A DNA stretch of 36,463 nt from an uncultured Clostridia bacterium (GTDB lineage Bacteria; Bacillota; Clostridia; Oscillospirales; CAG-272). A program made the position numbers and the translations under genes. A model generated the notes under the pieces. The model saw only the letters and a program-made list of their open reading frames with translations. It searched no databases and was not told the origin of the DNA. How positions within the stretch are numbered: position 1 is the first letter of the stretch; each line of letters opens with the position of its first letter. Where the stretch lies: the NCBI GenBank assembly GCA_946407735.1, contig CAMJPL010000030.1, positions 1 through 36,463 of the forward strand. The letters are read 5' to 3'. Shown here piece after piece: positions 1 to 5,649 of the stretch.

Positions 1-2
1 AG

Positions 3-53
3 ATGTTTGAGGGAGAAAAAGTAGATTGCTGGCTGATGGAATTAGCACTGTAG
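3..53 (+). CDS. 3' end of an unidentified CDS (partial)
   Basis: An open frame enters from the window edge and stops at TAG 51-53. The last residues read ...EGEKVDCWLMELAL. It has no recognisable motif. Because the next gene is a phage tail-type fragment and lies on the same strand, this may be the end of another tail gene, but that is only inferred from position. Confidence 0.3.
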   Translation: MFEGEKVDCWLMELAL

Positions 54-83
54 ATACCAGTTTAACTAAGTGAATACACAATC

Positions 84-111
84 AAAGGAGCCGGGAAACC
101 GGCTCCTTTTT
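84..111 (+). terminator. Rho-independent terminator
   Basis: An 11-bp perfect stem (84-94 with 99-109) closes a GAAA tetraloop and runs into a T tract at 107-111. It sits between the partial CDS ending at 53 and the phage-tail fragment starting at 132. Confidence 0.8.
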
Positions 112-131
112 CATATCAAGGAGGGCTGCCT

Positions 132-329
132 ATGAGCCTTTTTCGTATATACATGGATGGCGCTCTCTTCTATCATCCGCACATGTCGAAGCTGGCAATC
201 ACGCAGGCGCAGATCCAGGAGGATGCGGAGAACATCGACTGCTTCGTGCTGTCAGCCCCATTTAATCACCCGTATCTCGATGCTAGCGCATTAATTCGGT
301 CGGAACCGACTCGGTTCCGACCGAATTAG
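132..329 (+). pseudogene. Truncated phage tail-type protein (Gp37-like N-terminus)
   Basis: The start ATG at 132 follows a strong site (AAGGAGGG). The 65 residues begin MSLFRIYMDGALFYHPHMSK and continue with ENIDCFVLSAPFNHPYLD. This is the pattern of the N-terminal beta domain of Siphovirus Gp37-like or minor-structural tail proteins, which normally run to several hundred residues. The frame ends inside a perfect palindrome (292-328) that supplies the last codons and the stop, so the protein is truncated. It is probably a prophage or tailocin remnant. The family call is from memory of the pattern and is moderate. Confidence 0.5.
292..328. repeat. Perfect 37-bp palindrome
   Basis: Two 18-bp arms (292-309 and 311-328) are exact reverse complements around a single central C at 310. 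The core reads GGTCGGAACCGA-C-TCGGTTCCGACC. It lies exactly where the phage-tail reading frame breaks off. No T tract follows on either strand, so it is not a standard terminator. An operator, a recombination site, or a self-annealed deletion junction are all possible. Confidence 0.85.
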
Positions 330-389
330 TGAGCAATAAATCTATACTCACATGATAGAAAGTGATATCATTTTTGGTATGAAAATAAA

Positions 390-418
390 TTGCCATTAAT
401 TGCTAAATGTTTTATAAT
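390..418 (+). promoter_or_regulatory. Sigma-A-type promoter
   Basis: TTGCCA (390-395), a 17-bp spacer and TATAAT (413-418). It would transcribe the flavodoxin stub and probably the aldo/keto reductase at 630. Apart from this promoter and the stub at 488-556, the interval 330-629 holds no gene I can support. Confidence 0.6.
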
Positions 419-487
419 GCAGTATATGCAAAGGGTGAGTATATAAACGAAATTGGCCCTATCATGAAACTTGCAAAGGATGATACT

Positions 488-556
488 ATGAAAATCGCAG
501 TTCGGTACTATTCCAAGCTCGGAAACACGGAAAAGATAAACCATCCAATGAAATAG
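488..556 (+). pseudogene. Flavodoxin N-terminal stub
   Basis: A 22-residue frame reads MKIAVRYYSKLGNTEKI before an early TAG. The MKIAVRYYSK.GNT pattern is the FMN phosphate-binding loop of flavodoxin-like proteins (T/S-x-T/S-G-N-T), here with Leu in place of Thr/Ser before GNT. An AAAGGA site precedes the ATG. Flavodoxins run to about 140-160 residues, so nearly the whole protein is missing. Flavodoxin genes often neighbour ferredoxin-type aldo/keto reductases, which fits the next gene. Confidence 0.5.
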
Positions 557-629
557 TAGAAACCAAGCAACCGGGGATTGTTGAAAGACGCAGAGCGGAG
601 AGGATATGCAAATCAAATGGAGGTATCAC

Positions 630-1745
630 ATGAAAAATCCCTTTTTTGAAGAAATCCGTGGACGCTTCGGGTTTGGCTGTATGCGTCTGCCAATGAGCGG
701 CGAGAACGTTGACCTGGACCAGTTTCAAAAGATGGTCGATGCGTTTATGGAAGCAGGCTTAAACTATTTCGATACAGCCCATGTGTATATCGAAGGACAG
801 AGCGAAACCGCGCTCCGGGAATGTCTAGCCAAGCGCTATTTGCGGGATACATTTATCCTGACGAACAAGCTCAGCGGCGGCTGCTTTGAGACGGAAGCGG
901 ACATCCGGCCCCTTTTCCAGAGCCAGCTGGATGCATGTGGAGTGGAATATTTTGACTTTTACCTGATGCATGCGCAGCATGCTGGAAACTTTCCCAAATA
1001 CAAAGCCTGCCGCGCTTATGAGACGGCATTCGCACTGAAAGCGGAGGGAAAGATCCGCCATGTGGGCATTTCCTTCCACGACAAAGCAGAAGTCCTGGAT
1101 CAGATTCTCACGGAGTACCCCGAGATCGAAGCGGTGCAGATTCAGTTCAACTATCTGGATTATGAAGACCCGATGGTGCAAAGCCGCAAGGTCTATGAAA
1201 CGGCTGTCCGACACGGGAAACCGGTCATCGTGATGGAGCCGGTTAAGGGCGGAAAGCTAACGCAGCTGCCAAAAGAGGCGCAGCAGTGCTTCGATGCGCT
1301 CGGCGGCGGCAGCAATGCCAGCTATGCGCTTCGCTTTGCATCAGGTTTTGAAAATATGATGATGGTGCTCTCCGGCATGAGCACACTGGAACAGATGGAA
1401 GAGAACCTGAAGGTGATGACGCCGCCGGCACCGCTCACGGATGCGGAGAACAAAGCCATCAACCAGGCGCGGGAGATCATCCGCCGCTACAATCTGATCG
1501 CGTGCACGGCCTGCCGCTACTGCGTGGACGGATGCCCCCAAAGGATCCCCATTCCGGATCTGTTCTCCTGTCAGAACGCTGTGACGAGCAGAACGGACGA
1601 GGACCACGAGGCCCTCTATGCCGCCTATACAGAGGGGAAAGGGAAAGCCTCGGACTGCATCAAATGCGGTGCCTGTGAAGAGAGCTGCCCTCAGCACCTG
1701 CCGATTCGGAATCTCTTGCAGCAGATATCTTTCATTTTCGAGTGA
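630..1745 (+). CDS. Aldo/keto reductase with C-terminal 2[4Fe-4S] ferredoxin domain
   Basis: The 371-aa protein is an NAD(P)H-linked oxidoreductase of the ferredoxin-containing AKR family. The TIM-barrel part shows the catalytic residues: Asp48 and Tyr53 (FDTAHVY), Lys80 (LTNK) and His114 (YLMHAQH). Near the C-terminus are two cysteine clusters, CTACRYCVDGCP and CIKCGACEESCP, each C-x2-C-x2-C-x3-C-P, which should bind two 4Fe-4S clusters. The ATG at 630 is preferred over the upstream in-frame ATG at 606 because GGAGG (619-623) is spaced correctly for it. Length is normal for the family and no damage is seen. It is the only intact gene in a belt of fragments. Substrate is unknown; a carbonyl reductase role in an anaerobe is family knowledge. 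Confidence 0.9.
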   Translation: MKNPFFEEIRGRFGFGCMRLPMSGENVDLDQFQKMVDAFMEAGLNYFDTAHVYIEGQSETALRECLAKRYLRDTFILTNKLSGGCFETEADIRPLFQSQLDACGVEYFDFYLMHAQHAGNFPKYKACRAYETAFALKAEGKIRHVGISFHDKAEVLDQILTEYPEIEAVQIQFNYLDYEDPMVQSRKVYETAVRHGKPVIVMEPVKGGKLTQLPKEAQQCFDALGGGSNASYALRFASGFENMMMVLSGMSTLEQMEENLKVMTPPAPLTDAENKAINQAREIIRRYNLIACTACRYCVDGCPQRIPIPDLFSCQNAVTSRTDEDHEALYAAYTEGKGKASDCIKCGACEESCPQHLPIRNLLQQISFIFE

Positions 1746-1748
1746 TGA

Positions 1749-1914
1749 AGGTCATGACTCCGGCGGAGTGATTGTCAACCCGGAGCACGAAGCCGATAAC
1801 TCGCAGCTGCTGTTCTTGAATAAGGAAAACATCAAGAACATCATTCAGATTGCCGAAGACGCAATTCAAAAGCACGAGGAGCCGCTCCGGAGCATTCTGC
1901 AGGAACTGGACTGA
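1749..1914 (+). pseudogene. SseB-like C-terminal remnant
   Basis: An open frame with no own start runs to TGA 1912-1914. It reads GGVIVNPEHEADNSQLLFLN, then a helical end (ENIKNIIQIAEDAI). The G-V-I-V-N-P...L-F-L-x-K/R-E pattern resembles the end of an SseB N-terminal domain. The 5' part is missing and the remnant abuts the stop of the aldo/keto reductase. A fragment of another family is possible. Confidence 0.35.
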
Positions 1915-1920
1915 ATCGTG

Positions 1921-2022
1921 ATGCGTTGTGATGCTTCTGGGGCGAAGAGCTACGACATGAACATCGAACCGGACGATATCGAAGTTTCAGATACCGTGAC
2001 GGTTGTGTGGGAAATCTCATAA
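1921..2022 (+). pseudogene. SIMPL-domain-like C-terminal remnant
   Basis: A 33-residue frame contains DMNIEPDDIEVSDTVTVVWE followed by IS and a TAA. The 'PEDI.VS.TVTVV(W/F)EI' ending is what I associate with Firmicutes SIMPL (DUF541) proteins, which are about 220-240 residues. Only the last strand pair survives. There is no good ribosome binding site. The assignment rests on the ending alone. Confidence 0.35.
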
Positions 2023-2124
2023 TACTATGTAAAGCATCAGAAGTATAAATCGGGATTTGAGGGGATGCATCTATGAAGAAACTCAATACATTTTTGAAAT
2101 AAAGCCAACTGGGGGGCGAAGCCG

Positions 2125-2478
2125 GTGAAAAAGAGAATCGAAAAAAAGCGTGAAAAAGAAAAAAGAGTCGTCACTCTGATGATTCGCCTTTACTGCAAAA
2201 AATGTCACGGCACTAAAACCGGTCTCTGCCCGGAGTGCAAGGCTCTGGCTGAATACGCCTGTGATCGTAGCAACAAGTGCCCATTTATGGATAACAAGAC
2301 TTTCTGTTCCAACTGCAAAGTTCACTGCTACAAACCGGAGATGCGGAACAGAATACGGCAGGTTATGCGTTTTTCTGGGCCCCGGATGATATTCCACCAC
2401 CCGGTTATGGCGATGCAGCACTTAATCAGCTCAAGACGGGAAGCCGCTCGGTTGGCAGAGGGAACAGACGGGATTTGA
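2125..2478 (+). CDS. Nitrous oxide-stimulated promoter (YgbA) family protein
   Basis: The 117-aa protein starts at GTG 2125 behind GGGGGG. It has ordered Cys/His pairs: YCKKCHG, LCPECKALAEYA, CPFMDNKTFCSNCKVHCYK, and then IRQVMRFSGPRM.FHHP. This matches the YgbA/'nitrous oxide-stimulated promoter' family, named for NO-responsive expression of the E. coli member; the cysteine layout suggests metal binding. Molecular function is not established. The stop overlaps the region upstream of the DUF4491 gene, so the two are probably co-transcribed. Length is normal for the family. Confidence 0.8.
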   Translation: MKKRIEKKREKEKRVVTLMIRLYCKKCHGTKTGLCPECKALAEYACDRSNKCPFMDNKTFCSNCKVHCYKPEMRNRIRQVMRFSGPRMIFHHPVMAMQHLISSRREAARLAEGTDGI

Positions 2479-2498
2479 ACAGAAGGTCAGGTGAAACA

Positions 2499-2792
2499 AT
2501 GTACTTCTACGGCATTTTGCTGGGTTTATCATCTTTTCTGAGTATTGGGGCATTCCACCCCATCGTGATCAAATGTGAGTATTATTTCTCATACCGATGC
2601 TGGCCTGTTTTCCTGACTGCGGGGTTGATACTTCTCGGGTTTTCGCTCTTCATTCCAAGCATAATTATATCCGCAATCATTGGTGTGGTTGGTTTCTCCT
2701 GCCTGTGGAGTATTATTGAATTGTTCCATCAGCACAAGAGAGTAGAAAAGGGATGGTTCCCAGCAAATCCAAAACACCACCCTGATTTATAA
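2499..2792 (+). CDS. DUF4491 family small membrane protein
   Basis: The 97-aa protein has about three hydrophobic segments (roughly residues 2-22, 30-50, 50-72). Conserved blocks are YGILLGLSSFLSIGAFHPIV, IKCEYYF, and a C-terminal LFHQHKRVEKGWFPANPK. This is the DUF4491 signature (GxxHPxVIKxEYYF...KRVEKGWFPxNP). Function is unknown. The ATG at 2499 is preferred over the TTG at 2475; it lies 20 bp after the stop of the YgbA-type gene. The family is common in gut anaerobes. Confidence 0.8.
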   Translation: MYFYGILLGLSSFLSIGAFHPIVIKCEYYFSYRCWPVFLTAGLILLGFSLFIPSIIISAIIGVVGFSCLWSIIELFHQHKRVEKGWFPANPKHHPDL

Positions 2793-2830
2793 ATGTGACT
2801 GCTGAAGAATGAAGTGGTCCCCGATTATGA

Positions 2831-2998
2831 ACGATATTATTTAAACTGGAGGCTGCGTTATCCTGTATACTTATAGAAATTTTACTGCATGAAAATGCCT
2901 TTTATAATCATCTCGACAACTTCCAGTTTGTCGATCCTCTGCATGAACAATCAAAAGTGACGCCGGATGGCGTCACTTTTGCATGGAAGAGCGATTAA
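2831..2998 (+). pseudogene. Start-less open frame, possible gene remnant
   Basis: A 55-codon open frame without a usable start runs from after a TGA (2828-2830) to TAA 2996-2998. It includes LHENAFYNHLDNFQFVD and ends KVTPDGVTFAWKSD. I do not recognise it. Its last part is also the terminator hairpin at 2953-2980, so coding and terminator overlap. It may be random; it is listed because the surrounding belt is full of 3'-end fragments. Confidence 0.2.
2953..2980. terminator. Hairpin terminator
   Basis: Perfect 12-bp arms (2953-2964, 2969-2980) flank a GGAT loop and end in TTTT on either strand. It lies downstream of the DUF4491 gene and could serve both strands. Confidence 0.6.
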
Positions 2999-3022
2999 CA
3001 TAATATTATTATGGTTAATATA

Positions 3023-3055
3023 ACAGGCCTCATGCGTGTGAAGCATGAGGCCTGT
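3023..3055 (-). terminator. Hairpin downstream of DUF6809 gene
   Basis: Perfect 13-bp arms (3023-3035, 3043-3055) flank a 7-nt loop just after the TAA of the minus-strand DUF6809 gene. On the minus strand it is followed by TTATATTAACC, a weak T-rich tract. Confidence 0.6.
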
Positions 3056-3057
3056 CA

Positions 3058-3345
3058 TTATATGCTTTGGAGCGGTGCTTCGTCGCTGTCAAACGTCTCC
3101 CAAGTCAGCCTTGCGCCGAGGCGGAAACCCACGATGAAGGCGTCCAGTGCGGCGTCTCCGAGGCATTGGGCGTAGTTGCTCACGAAGGAGCGAAACAGCC
3201 GCAGACACTCGACGTCGAGCTTCTCGTTGAGCTGGCTTTCCAGATCGCTCACTGCCTCCTGCCGCTCCTTCTGCGGGCTGTCGGGGCGGTAGCTGCGCGC
3301 CTGCGGGACGATGTTGCCGTAGTAGAGATCCTCCAGAACCGTCAC
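3058..3345 (-). CDS. DUF6809 family protein (mobile-element passenger)
   Basis: The 95-aa protein begins (V/M)TVLEDLYYGNIVPQARSY. It continues with a charged helical middle (ESQLNEKL...LFRSFVSN) and ends DAFIVGFRLGARLTWE. LEDLYYGN near the start and F(I/V)xGFRLGAR near the end are the marks of DUF6809. Function is unknown. The family often travels with TnpV-type genes on Clostridia transposons and conjugative elements. I choose GTG 3345, which follows GGAGGTGG by a normal distance and lies one base past the stop of the tnpV C-terminal piece; the longer frame to 3390 has no better site. It is probably translated in line with tnpV. Confidence 0.75.
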   Translation of the reverse strand: MTVLEDLYYGNIVPQARSYRPDSPQKERQEAVSDLESQLNEKLDVECLRLFRSFVSNYAQCLGDAALDAFIVGFRLGARLTWETFDSDEAPLQSI

Positions 3346-3346
3346 A

Positions 3347-3409
3347 TCAATCCACCTCCACCAGCTCCCGCCGCACGATTTCCTCCACACGGTTTCGGAT
3401 GCTGTTCAT
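3347..3409 (-). pseudogene. C-terminal piece of split tnpV
   Basis: The frame MNSIRNRVEEIVRRELVEVD is the usual ending of TnpV proteins, which read (W)V..MN.IR.RAEE.V..E(V/L). The matching N-terminal part is at 3601-3882 on the same strand; the two are separated by the hairpin insert 3410-3598. Without the insert and a duplicated AT, the two parts join in frame as ...MAWVRA-MNSIRNR.... The piece happens to begin with ATG but has no clear ribosome binding site. Confidence 0.7.
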
Positions 3410-3598
3410 AATATGATGATCGTCAAAGCGGACGCTTTGCAACAAAAGGCTTGGCCTTTTGTTGGGAAAATGAAGTGTTGACTAAAACACTTCATTTTCA
3501 GATCATCACATTACACCGTTGTAATCAGTTGGCGTGGATCCACGCCAACTATGCGGTAAAACCGCATACTTCCGCTTTGCGGAAGTGATTACTTAGGT
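3410..3598. mobile_element. Hairpin-array insertion element in tnpV (~190 bp)
   Basis: The insert is almost wholly palindromic. Outer stem 1 (3414-3421 with 3501-3508, 8 bp) encloses three hairpins: 3424-3439 (7-bp arms), 3440-3464 (11-bp arms, TTG loop) and 3467-3498 (13-bp arms). A small hairpin follows at 3510-3525. Outer stem 2 (3521-3527 with 3586-3592, 7 bp) encloses three more: 3527-3550 (a perfect 24-bp palindrome), 3550-3568 (8-bp arms, AAA loop) and 3568-3586 (8-bp arms, TTT loop). It carries no ORF. Its ends are not inverted repeats. The flanks suggest either no target duplication or a 2-bp AT (3408-3409, 3599-3600). That is more like an IS200/IS605-derived palindromic element than a TIR-type MITE, but no family can be named from the sequence alone. 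Confidence 0.75.
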
Positions 3599-3882
3599 AT
3601 CGCCCGCACCCACGCCATCTGATTCTCGGCTTTCAGCGCCTCCGTGACGTGTTCCCGCTCCGCGAACTGCGCCGTCAGTCGTTCCGCCATCTCGGTTGCC
3701 GACTGATCCATCTCCTCCAGATGCGCGTTCAGCTTGCCGGTCATCAGCAGGGAAGAGTAGATCGGGCGGCGATGGTCGCGGAGAAACCGCCGCCTCCGCT
3801 CGCCCCAGATCCCGATGTTTGGCGATTCCGGTGGAATTAAATCCGGAATCCAGTAGTCGCCTTCCAGATGATATCCAATCAT
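3589..3882 (-). pseudogene. TnpV transposon protein, N-terminal piece (interrupted)
   Basis: The 97-residue frame begins MIGYHLEGDYWIPDLIPPE. It continues with GIWGERRRRFLRDHRRP, LLMTGKLNAHLEEMD and VTEALKAENQMAWVRA. This is the TnpV family order (G-D-Y-x-I-P-D-L; R-x-x-F-L-x-x-H; L-x-x-G-K-L-x-x-H-L; V-T-E-x-L-K-x-x-x-x-M-A-W-V), small transposon-encoded proteins of unknown function. After WVRA the frame enters the hairpin insert and ends as IPK-stop. The expected C-terminus is found at 3347-3409. Start ATG 3882 follows AGGAGG and overlaps by one base the stop of the upstream 58-aa ORF. TnpV proteins are usually 110-125 residues, which equals the two pieces together. Confidence 0.8.
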
Positions 3883-4058
3883 TATGTAAACCTCCTCTTG
3901 AAAAAAGATTTCTTCGCCGGCGCATCGATCACCTTTAAGATCAGCTCCTCCAGTTCCGGCCGCAGCAGACAATCCGGCTCCAACGCATTGCGCCAGTCAT
4001 ACAGCCCCTTTACGATCAATTCCTGTTCGTCCTCGGTCATCCATAGATGTTTCAGCAT
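3882..4058 (-). CDS. Small hypothetical protein upstream of tnpV
   Basis: The 58-aa ORF starts at ATG 4058 behind AAGGAGG and ends TAATG, so it is coupled to tnpV (stop and start share one base). It reads MLKHLWMTEDEQELIVKGLY, then DWRNAL, PELEELILKVIDA and a basic end (KKSFFKRRF). It has acidic helices and no known motif I can name. Position and coupling suggest it is a passenger of the same element. Confidence 0.6.
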   Translation of the reverse strand: MLKHLWMTEDEQELIVKGLYDWRNALEPDCLLRPELEELILKVIDAPAKKSFFKRRFT

Positions 4059-4074
4059 AAAAAACCTCCTTGCT

Positions 4075-4101
4075 TGGTTCTGCCACCATTGTACAGAACC
4101 A
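4075..4101. promoter_or_regulatory. Inverted repeat upstream of the tnpV unit
   Basis: TGGTTCTG (4075-4082) and CAGAACCA (4094-4101) form 8-bp arms around 11 nt, just upstream of the ribosome binding site of the 58-aa ORF. The spacing of about two helical turns suits an operator for a dimeric repressor, but no repressor gene is nearby. Confidence 0.4.
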
Positions 4102-4177
4102 GCAGGGAGGTTGTCGAATGTACGAGCGCTGTGCGCCTAAAAACCCAATATAAATTATTACACGAAATCTGCGTTTA

Positions 4178-5620
4178 TTAAGTTGGTTTTTGCATTCGTA
4201 TAGTCCTTGGAGATAATTCTTGATCGTTAGTCATAATTTCATAGATTATTTCTCGGCTTATTCCCATTCTATCAAAGAAAATAGTGATGATTAGTGATTT
4301 TAGTATGAAAACAGTTTTATGTAATTGCTGAGAATTAAGAGTATCAGTTCTATCATTTTTTAAGTGTGAATAGAAATTTCTAGAAGCTGCTATTTTTTTG
4401 AAATACTCAAAGTTTTCTTCACGATTCCCAACATCACTTGCATTGTTAGATATAATACGGAAATACTGCTCATCAAGTTCACTTAGACGTGAAGATAAAC
4501 TTTTCCGACCGACAAAACCTACTGAGATCCACTCAGCTATTTTTTTGATATCTAGTTTTTTATTTGGAACAGCATTGTCAAGAATTTTCTTTATTGCATC
4601 GGATACGTCAGGAAGTAAAAGAACATGCTTTATTTCGTTTGAGTTTTCCTTTATTGCGTTTTTTATAGATTCTGCAATGGCTTCATCTTCTGATACTCGC
4701 AAACTATAGCCCTCAAGTATACGAACGTAATAGGTAAAAATATCCTCTAGGAAAAAAGGCTTCTTACTATTTGCAATGAAATATAACCTTATGATAAGGG
4801 AATACTTGCTGTCGAAGAAAAAAATTCGCCAATTAGAATAATAGCTTTCAATTCTCTCCGATAATAGTTTGGAAGTTGTGTGTGGTCTATCATACGCGCG
4901 AAGGGGCTGGTGAGTATTATATGAGAGATCTGAATTCAAGTAATATTTTTTTGTCCACAGTGGAGGGGACTCGGATTTTGAGTTTTTCATGTATAGCATT
5001 ATGTCTTTTGCATCTGTTACCTTTCCCAAAAGCAGCCCCCAAAACCCCATCAAACAATTCAATTCATAATTAACTTGTGAAATAGCAACAGGTTCTTTAA
5101 ACTCAATATGTATTACTATTTTTTTCCTAATGGTTCTATCAGTACGATAATCAATCCAGTTATTTTCTGTTAAAAATCGAATTTGAATATATGGAGATTC
5201 TTTATGAAGTGTAATTGGAGGATAAGTATTTGAAGATGCTGTTGTGATATTTGATTCTACAAAAGATACATCATCAAACCAATTAACTAACTCTGGAATA
5301 CAGAAATCAAAGCCACTTATTAAATTATCGTTGGGGTCAATGTCATCTTGGGTAGACCATTTATCAACACAAATTACTCTATGCCTTACAGCATATTCTA
5401 CATCTGGAGTTTTAGTGACGATAGACTCAACGCCATTTGTATACACTTTTAGGCTGATTTTATTTGTAGTATCCTCTCCACAAAATACAGCTTGATTATA
5501 TGCATATATATCATTAGTAAAAAACTCTATTCCGTCATCCGAGATAACCAGTTTCCCGACGCCAGAAGATGAAGAATTTTGTAGGTGCCAAATACACACA
5601 TAAAGCTCCTTAGAATTCAT
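4178..5620 (-). CDS. apeA: ApeA-like HEPN anti-phage ribonuclease
   Basis: The 480-aa protein matches the ApeA plan: a long N-terminal beta-rich domain (about 1-300, starting LYVCIWHLQ) and a C-terminal all-helical HEPN domain (about 310-470). The HEPN catalytic motif R-x4-H is present as Arg414-NFYS-His419, set in KIAASRNFYSHLKND and followed by the usual hydrophobic helix (FILKSLIITIFFDRMGI). ApeA proteins protect against phages by an abortive mechanism, probably by cutting RNA on infection; that is family knowledge. The gene is downstream of the Mrr-type gene, 29 bp after its stop, so the two form an operon. Both are strongly AT-rich compared with the GC-rich housekeeping genes on the right, which suggests horizontal acquisition. 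The symbol follows the family; identity to the characterised ApeA may be low. Confidence 0.8.
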   Translation of the reverse strand: MNSKELYVCIWHLQNSSSSGVGKLVISDDGIEFFTNDIYAYNQAVFCGEDTTNKISLKVYTNGVESIVTKTPDVEYAVRHRVICVDKWSTQDDIDPNDNLISGFDFCIPELVNWFDDVSFVESNITTASSNTYPPITLHKESPYIQIRFLTENNWIDYRTDRTIRKKIVIHIEFKEPVAISQVNYELNCLMGFWGLLLGKVTDAKDIMLYMKNSKSESPPLWTKKYYLNSDLSYNTHQPLRAYDRPHTTSKLLSERIESYYSNWRIFFFDSKYSLIIRLYFIANSKKPFFLEDIFTYYVRILEGYSLRVSEDEAIAESIKNAIKENSNEIKHVLLLPDVSDAIKKILDNAVPNKKLDIKKIAEWISVGFVGRKSLSSRLSELDEQYFRIISNNASDVGNREENFEYFKKIAASRNFYSHLKNDRTDTLNSQQLHKTVFILKSLIITIFFDRMGISREIIYEIMTNDQELSPRTIRMQKPT

Positions 5621-5649
5621 AATTACCTTCTTCCCTATAATCGTTTCAG

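Noticed and set aside
3410-3598. Retron ncRNA or CRISPR-like array
   Set aside because: No reverse transcriptase or cas gene is nearby and the hairpins differ from each other in sequence, so they are not direct repeats.
3409-3599. TA-target MITE (Tc1/mariner type) for the hairpin insert
   Set aside because: TA does flank the insert, but the ends are not inverted repeats, and rejoining at TA would put a stop in tnpV, while rejoining at AT restores the frame.
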